Positions 59,282 to 64,000 of a DNA stretch of 64,000 nt are shown here, in pieces. Both the position numbers and the translations under genes were made by a program. The first letter of the stretch is position 1, and each line of letters opens with the position of its first letter. The DNA lies in the NCBI GenBank assembly GCA_031409855.1, contig JANNYA010000215.1:15264-79263 (forward strand), given 5' to 3'. The notes beneath the pieces were generated by a model. That model was given only the letters and a program-made list of their open reading frames with translations. It did not search any database and was not told where the DNA came from. This DNA comes from JANNYA01 sp031409855. GTDB lineage: Bacteria > Pseudomonadota > Gammaproteobacteria > Xanthomonadales > SZUA-5.

Positions 59282-60472
59282 TCAGCGATCTAGTTGATGA
59301 CGCGCAGGTGTCGGCATCACCCGTTGCAATATCGCAGCGCTCAAAATCGCCACACCCCCGAAAACCGCGAACGCGATGCCCGCGTTGACTTGTTGCCAGA
59401 TGAATCCGAACAGGATGCCTGCGGGTATCGCGCCAAGCCCACTGATCATAGTAGACCAACCAAATACCGTGCCGCGATCAGCGTCCGTCGCCAGCGCACT
59501 CACCAGGGATTTCTCAGCGCCTTCGCCCATGCCGCTGAGCAAGGCGTACACGACAACCGCAATCAAAATGCCCGCCACACTTCCGACCGCAGCCAGCCCT
59601 AACAGACCCAGGCCATAGGCCAACCAAGCGAACGTCACGACGTTGACCTTACTGAAGCGATCTGACAGACCGCCGGCAAGCCAAGCCACGCTAGCTTGTA
59701 CCGCACAAAGTGCAGCCCAAAGCAGCAGCACTTGGATATTACTCATGCCCAACTCATGGGCGCGCAGCAAGATGAAGCTTTCCGATGCCCTGGCAAATGC
59801 AAACAGCATAAGAACCAAAAGAAAACGCCGCGACGGCGCGGATAGCGCACCCCAGCGCAGCGGCGGTGGCTTTTTAGGAGCCGCGCTTGATTCTGCTTGC
59901 GGCACGTCCTTGACCATTAACACCAGCAAGCTTAAGGCGATGGCGGCTGGAATCGCCGAGAGCATGATCACCACGCTGATCTTGTCGCTGATCCACAAGA
60001 GTGCGGCGGCTGCCAACAGGCTGCCGCCGACAGCGCCCGCGTAGTCGAAAGCACGGTTGATGCCATAAGCACGACCGCGCAGTGCTTCGGGCGTAGCATC
60101 GGCCACCAACGCATCTCTAGGCGCGCCGCGTACGCCCTTGCCGATGCGATCTAAGCTGCGCAGAACCAGCACCATCGGCCAGCCAAGTGCCAGCCCCACC
60201 AGCGGCCGCGCAACGCTTGACAGCGCGTAACCGACGACGACGAATACTTTGCGCTTTTGCCCCAACATATCGGAACGTCGGCCCGACCACAGACGGAACA
60301 TGCTTGCTGCGGCATCGGCGACGCCATCAATCAAACCCATGGCGATTGGACCTGCGGCCAGTGTCGTCGCCAGCAGCAGCGGGATCAGGGGTGCTACGAT
60401 CTGCGACGATAGCTCGTTGAGAAAACTGACCAGCCCGAGCACGAAAACGGTTCTGGGAATTGCTTGCTTCAT
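59282..60472 (-). CDS. MFS transporter
   Basis: 396 residues with about 12 membrane helices. The loop between helices 2 and 3 (GLIDGVADAAASMFRLWSGRRSDMLGQ) is the MFS motif A, and RIGKGVRGAPRDALVADATP fits the drug-efflux group. The ATG giving MKQAIPRTVF is preceded by AAGG at a good distance, better than the more distal ATG. Substrate unknown. Chromosomal gene on the right flank of the ICE. Confidence 0.9.
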   Translation of the reverse strand: MKQAIPRTVFVLGLVSFLNELSSQIVAPLIPLLLATTLAAGPIAMGLIDGVADAAASMFRLWSGRRSDMLGQKRKVFVVVGYALSSVARPLVGLALGWPMVLVLRSLDRIGKGVRGAPRDALVADATPEALRGRAYGINRAFDYAGAVGGSLLAAAALLWISDKISVVIMLSAIPAAIALSLLVLMVKDVPQAESSAAPKKPPPLRWGALSAPSRRFLLVLMLFAFARASESFILLRAHELGMSNIQVLLLWAALCAVQASVAWLAGGLSDRFSKVNVVTFAWLAYGLGLLGLAAVGSVAGILIAVVVYALLSGMGEGAEKSLVSALATDADRGTVFGWSTMISGLGAIPAGILFGFIWQQVNAGIAFAVFGGVAILSAAILQRVMPTPARHQLDR

Positions 60473-60601
60473 AGCACCTTGCGTGCGGGTAGTTTTCATA
60501 GGACATAGCAGCCAAAATAAGGTGCTGTCGCACCGGATGTAAAACTTGAATGCAGTATTTTCACGGCTGCGACCTTGATTGCGTGAAAGACAGACTCGCA
60601 G

Positions 60602-61894
60602 TTAAGGGAATTGCCATTGTAAAAACCCTTGTAGCAATAATTCTGAGCCGCCTCGATCAGGGTCGCGGACGCTACGTCCGACCGAGCCTTGAACCTGCAA
60701 TGTATTATTAATGGCGTAGCTCGTTCCGACGTTTGCCAACAAACCCCAATTGCCTGAGTCCTCAGTAAGCAAGCTGCCGTTGAATTCACCCCCGATTGTC
60801 CATTGGGGCGTGACAGCATATTGCGCACCCGCACCATAAATAGCGGAATCACTAGCGTTGCCGCCAAGTGCAAATTGGTAGCCAGTTTCGGCAAAGCCAT
60901 ACCATTTGCCCCACGTTTTCCCGAATTGAACCGGAATGCGCAAACGCCAAACCTCGTCGCCCAACCCTTTATTCTTGCTGGCGGTAGGAAGGGTGATGTT
61001 GGGTGCAATAGAAATGGCAGGCCGGTTGCCATTAAGGTCTTCGTCTTGAAATCGCCACTTGAATTTAAAGTCAGTGTCGGCTGCGCCGTAAACAGCAGAA
61101 CCCGATGCCGGATTAAATTGTTTACCCGCCACTGTCAGGTTCCATTTGAAGTGTTCATCGACGGTGTAGTTGATGTCCACAATGGGCGTAGTTACGGTGT
61201 TGCCTGACTGATTGCGGTCCGATACGGCGGCTAATTTATACTCCCAGCCGCTGGCTATGAAGCCTGGATCATCGGTCAGGAAGGGCGAGCCTGCATCAAC
61301 ACGCGGCACGCCGCCAATCGTTAGCAGAAAGAACGAAACTACCCAGAAATAACGACGCCATCCACTTCCAGCTAGCGCAGCATTTTTTTTGCGTGATTTG
61401 AGTAGTTCTAGATACACGACGATGCCAGTAACGGACATGGCGACGAGTGCTAAGCCCCAGAGTAGCCCGAGGAATTTGCCGCTATCACCAATAATTTCAC
61501 CGGTGTGAAGTTTGATTAGCCAACCTTCGCCTTCAGGTGTGGCTTGCATGATTTCGCCAGTGACGGCATTGACCTGCACGCGCAAAGGGGAAGCCCCCTC
61601 CAAATGAAAAACAAACGAAGGTGTTGAATTTTTCAAATGCCAATCAATGCTGGCGATACCTCGATTGCCGTATTTATTTAGCAATGCTTTTCGCGATGTG
61701 TCGAGGGTTTGAACATTAAAAGCAATGGATTTGTTCAATTGATAGGGCGAGTCGAGCCCGACTTGAGCTTCTTTGGTGGACTCCTCTTCGCCAAATATTT
61801 GTTCAAATTGTAGGAAAACACCCGTAATAGAAACTAGTAAGAAGAACACCAGTGCGATGACACCAACCCATCGGTGAAATTTACGAAAAGTCAT
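60602..61894 (-). CDS. PepSY membrane protein fused to an outer-membrane barrel
   Basis: 430 residues in one frame. Residues 1-168 are a PepSY-associated protein (RKFHRWVGVIALVFFLLVSITGVFL, then SVTGIVVYLELLKSRKK). At residue 180 a new signal-peptide-like stretch begins (RRYFWVVSFFLLTIGGVPRVDAGS), followed by a beta-rich barrel like the MetA-pathway/transporter family (PFLTDDPGFIASGWEYKLAA, ending LLQGFLQWQFP). An A8 tract on the coding strand lies at the junction. Loss of one A would stop the first protein at TAG four codons later. Either a real fusion or a homopolymer error or switch. Confidence 0.8.
   Translation of the reverse strand: MTFRKFHRWVGVIALVFFLLVSITGVFLQFEQIFGEEESTKEAQVGLDSPYQLNKSIAFNVQTLDTSRKALLNKYGNRGIASIDWHLKNSTPSFVFHLEGASPLRVQVNAVTGEIMQATPEGEGWLIKLHTGEIIGDSGKFLGLLWGLALVAMSVTGIVVYLELLKSRKKNAALAGSGWRRYFWVVSFFLLTIGGVPRVDAGSPFLTDDPGFIASGWEYKLAAVSDRNQSGNTVTTPIVDINYTVDEHFKWNLTVAGKQFNPASGSAVYGAADTDFKFKWRFQDEDLNGNRPAISIAPNITLPTASKNKGLGDEVWRLRIPVQFGKTWGKWYGFAETGYQFALGGNASDSAIYGAGAQYAVTPQWTIGGEFNGSLLTEDSGNWGLLANVGTSYAINNTLQVQGSVGRSVRDPDRGGSELLLQGFLQWQFP
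61383..61390 (-). repeat. A8 homopolymer at PepSY-barrel junction
   Basis: Eight T residues on the plus strand, A8 in the coding strand, after the Arg codon of KSRKKN. With eight A the frame runs through; with seven the frame reads Lys-Lys-Met-Leu-Arg-stop. Homopolymers of this length are prone to slippage and to sequencing error. Confidence 0.8.
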
Positions 61895-61958
61895 GGTTAA
61901 ACCCTTTGTGAAGGTAGGTAGTTTTTAACTGTGTATGGCAGATGCGGCACATAATTAT

Positions 61959-63380
61959 TCATCGTTCAACTGCTGCGATTTCTGCCAACAATTGCAGGCC
62001 ATCCACTCGAACTGTCAGCACCTGTTGCGCGTTCAAATGCAGCGAAATGTGTAGTTTGAGCATTTCACACAACGCGTAGGCGATCGATAATCCGAGGCCA
62101 GAGCGACCGCCAACGTCTGCTTTTTCTGACTTTCGCCAAAACCGCATTGGCATCTGACTAAGATCTTCAGGTGTTAATGTCGGCGCGTCGTTGCTTATTT
62201 CCAAAGATGCGAGCCCGGTAGTGGCATTGCCGATGACAACGATCCGCACCGAGTTAGTGGGATCCGCATAGGCAGCCGCGTTGATAATCAAATTGCTCAA
62301 CACGATTTTGAGTAAGTGCGGATCAGTCTGAATCCAGAACGGGGTACTCACGTCTAGCCGCCAATCCCAATGCTTACTAATGATCTGGTTCAGCATGCTG
62401 TTTAGCTCACTGGCTTGTAGGCAAATCTTCTCCAACCCGGCCTCAACCCGTGACATCAACAAAAGCGATGAGACCAGCGAATCCATATCAATAGCAATGG
62501 CACGCGCTTCACGCTGGACAGTGTGCGCGTGATGCGCTTCTGGAAATGAGCTCGCGACGTCCAATAGAGTTCTAAGCTCAGCGATCGGTGTGCGCAATTC
62601 ATGCGCAAGATCACGCGACCACCTTCGTTCGCGTTCAAGCGCCTGAGCCAATGCGCGCGTGGAACGGTTGACGCTTTCAACAAAGCACACAAGCTCTTTC
62701 GGCACGTTATCAAGTGAAATTGAAGCATCACCTTGAAAATTTGGGCTTCTACTCGTCCGCGCGGCAATCTGATCAATAACATCGAGTTCTCGTCCAACGC
62801 GCCACCACACTAATGCTGCGGTACTAAATAAAACAACCATCACCGCAACCACCAACGCGACGTCAAAGTTGATCTCGTTGCGATCCAGCGGTGGCTGGGC
62901 GCGTGCCACGTGCAGCGTTACGTTAGCGGGTTTAACGTCGTGACTTGATTTCAGTGTGTTCCCTTGCCCGGGAAGAAAATGCAAGCTAACCAAACGCCCC
63001 ATGGTGCCATCTGCAAGCTTCACCCATTGAATGGGCAGGCGCGAATCGGCGACGTGCAATCGCGCATCGACCCTGCTCAGGCTATGTGAGCGTGCAATGA
63101 GCCTGCCATTTGCATCCAGAAGTTCGAAATAATCTGGCCGTTCCGTGGCACTAAAGGCGCGCATTACTTCCTCGGAACGGTGCAGTTCAACGCCCCCCGC
63201 CTCCTGCAGCGTTAGTGTTTGAAGGCTGTGTGCGACTGCCAATAGCTCACCGTCGAACCGAGCTTGCAGCTCACGATCGACTACATTGTTCAGCAAAAAT
63301 GCCACCGCAATCAAAAGCACTGCCAACGCGGAGGTAACGACAATCAGCAGATTTCGACGAATCGAGATAATTTTAGTCAA
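61959..63380 (-). CDS. Sensor histidine kinase
   Basis: 473 residues from a TTG preceded by GGGGT; another TTG 8 codons upstream is possible. Two membrane helices (near 10-30 and 165-190) enclose a periplasmic sensing domain of about 130 residues. The phospho-accepting His is in SRDLAHELRTPIAEL. The ATP domain has N box SNLIINAAAYADP and G box GGRSGLGLSIAYAL. It overlaps the regulator gene. Group QseC/TctE-like. Stimulus unknown; the PepSY-barrel gene lies 64 bases downstream. Confidence 0.92.
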   Translation of the reverse strand: MTKIISIRRNLLIVVTSALAVLLIAVAFLLNNVVDRELQARFDGELLAVAHSLQTLTLQEAGGVELHRSEEVMRAFSATERPDYFELLDANGRLIARSHSLSRVDARLHVADSRLPIQWVKLADGTMGRLVSLHFLPGQGNTLKSSHDVKPANVTLHVARAQPPLDRNEINFDVALVVAVMVVLFSTAALVWWRVGRELDVIDQIAARTSRSPNFQGDASISLDNVPKELVCFVESVNRSTRALAQALERERRWSRDLAHELRTPIAELRTLLDVASSFPEAHHAHTVQREARAIAIDMDSLVSSLLLMSRVEAGLEKICLQASELNSMLNQIISKHWDWRLDVSTPFWIQTDPHLLKIVLSNLIINAAAYADPTNSVRIVVIGNATTGLASLEISNDAPTLTPEDLSQMPMRFWRKSEKADVGGRSGLGLSIAYALCEMLKLHISLHLNAQQVLTVRVDGLQLLAEIAAVER

Positions 63381-64000
63381 TGACGTACCCCAAGCCGCGT
63401 TCAAAACGAATCAACTCGGTCACGCCAGCGGCGGCAAGCTTGCGACGTACCAGCGAAACCACAACTTCAACCACCCGATCCGACGCGTTCCGATCTGCGC
63501 TAGAAAGAGCTTCAAATATTTGACCTCGACTCAGAACCACGCCACGGTGCCGAGCCAGAAATTCCAAGGTCTTATATTCACGTCCAATGAGTGACACCGC
63601 CTCGCCATTGACACTTACTCTCTTGCGCGCGGTGTCAAGCTGAACATTGCCGAGGTTAATCAGTGGATCACGCTGATTGTGAACCCGCCGTACCAAAGCG
63701 TTGATACGCGCTAACAATTCGTCAAAATCGAATGGCTTTACCAAGTAGTCATCGGCACCGCAATTGAGTGCCTCAATGCGATCCTGAACGTGGTCGCGTG
63801 CAGAGAGCACGAGTACTGATTCACACGTCTTTTCGCTGCGCATTAACTTGAGCAGGGCAACCCCGTCCATACCGGGCAAACTTAGATCTAACACCACAAG
63901 CGGATAATTAGCGGTGCGCAAAAACGGCAGTGCAGACTCGGCATCTGAGGCGGCATCCACACTAAAACCAGAGCAACGCTGGCCGGTTGTAAGCGACTCG
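63373..64000 (-). CDS. OmpR-type response regulator, N-terminus beyond window
   Basis: About 209 codons are visible; the first 15 or so residues of the receiver domain lie past the right edge. The phospho-accepting Asp is in VVLDLSLPGMDG, and the Lys is in DDYLVKPFDFDELL. The winged-helix domain (VSLIGREYKTLEFLARHRGV, then VVSLVRRKLAAAG) is OmpR/PhoB type. It overlaps the kinase by 8 bases, so they form one operon. Confidence 0.92.
   Translation of the reverse strand, partial: ESLTTGQRCSGFSVDAASDAESALPFLRTANYPLVVLDLSLPGMDGVALLKLMRSEKTCESVLVLSARDHVQDRIEALNCGADDYLVKPFDFDELLARINALVRRVHNQRDPLINLGNVQLDTARKRVSVNGEAVSLIGREYKTLEFLARHRGVVLSRGQIFEALSSADRNASDRVVEVVVSLVRRKLAAAGVTELIRFERGLGYVID

Overview
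The window is a Pseudomonadota chromosome segment interrupted by an integrative conjugative element (ICE). The host evidence is a 328-residue type malate dehydrogenase, hemD-hemX-hemY heme genes, a type Vd patatin autotransporter, a TonB receptor operon with a Fur-like box, and FitA/MqsRA/HigBA-type toxin-antitoxin genes. A secreted protein ending in an SGFE-type tail, which I associate with Xanthomonadales, suggests a gamma- or betaproteobacterium near that group. I cannot name the genus.

Left chromosomal arm (1-24.1 kb): a truncated MoxR ATPase, polA, mgtE and prpB with a small partner gene. Next is an aminotransferase-mdh-exported protein run whose promoter region carries three evenly spaced 18-bp palindromes. 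Then come a cyclophilin, an alanine-rich heptad-repeat lipoprotein with a clear terminator, a thiolase, a solitary rplS with terminator, and a PlpD-like patatin. A TonB receptor/DUF4198/PepSY operon follows, then an O-antigen-ligase-like gene with hemD, hemX and hemY, a saccharopine-dehydrogenase-like reductase, and a CAU tRNA.

ICE (about 24.13-59 kb): it starts directly after the tRNA and has a tyrosine recombinase at each edge. Its conjugation core resembles the PFGI-1/ICEHin1056 class (MPF type G). It contains a MobH-type TraI relaxase, a PilL-like protein, a TraD coupling protein, a lytic transglycosylase, two tandem pilin-like genes, core-complex proteins, a VirB4/TraC-type ATPase and TraU/TraG-like proteins. 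Most are joined by 1-4 base stop/start overlaps. A 434-bp gap between relaxase and transfer operon is rich in inverted repeats and is my oriT candidate. The right part (46.2-59 kb) is accessory. It carries HigBA, an mqsR-mqsA-third-antitoxin operon, DUF433/DUF5615, a ParD remnant and an orphan FitA-like protein. It also holds SSB, two lipoproteins with peptidoglycan-binding-like ends that share a 5' leader repeat, a stand-alone copy of the relaxase C-terminal domain, an isoprenylcysteine-methyltransferase-like membrane protein and several unknown genes. I see no parA/parB, helicase or resistance cargo, and no direct repeat that fixes the ends.

Right chromosomal arm (59.2-64 kb): an MFS transporter, a PepSY membrane protein fused in frame to an outer-membrane barrel with an A8 tract at the junction, and an overlapping histidine kinase/OmpR-type response regulator pair. 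The regulator runs off the window.

The most promising leads are the stand-alone relaxase C-terminal-domain protein with its lipoprotein neighbours and shared leader repeat, the three-gene MqsRA operon, the PepSY-barrel fusion at the A8 tract, and the triple palindrome array upstream of the aminotransferase. Family names of the ICE proteins (PFL_46xx/47xx, TIGR037xx) are assigned by recognition from memory, not by search.
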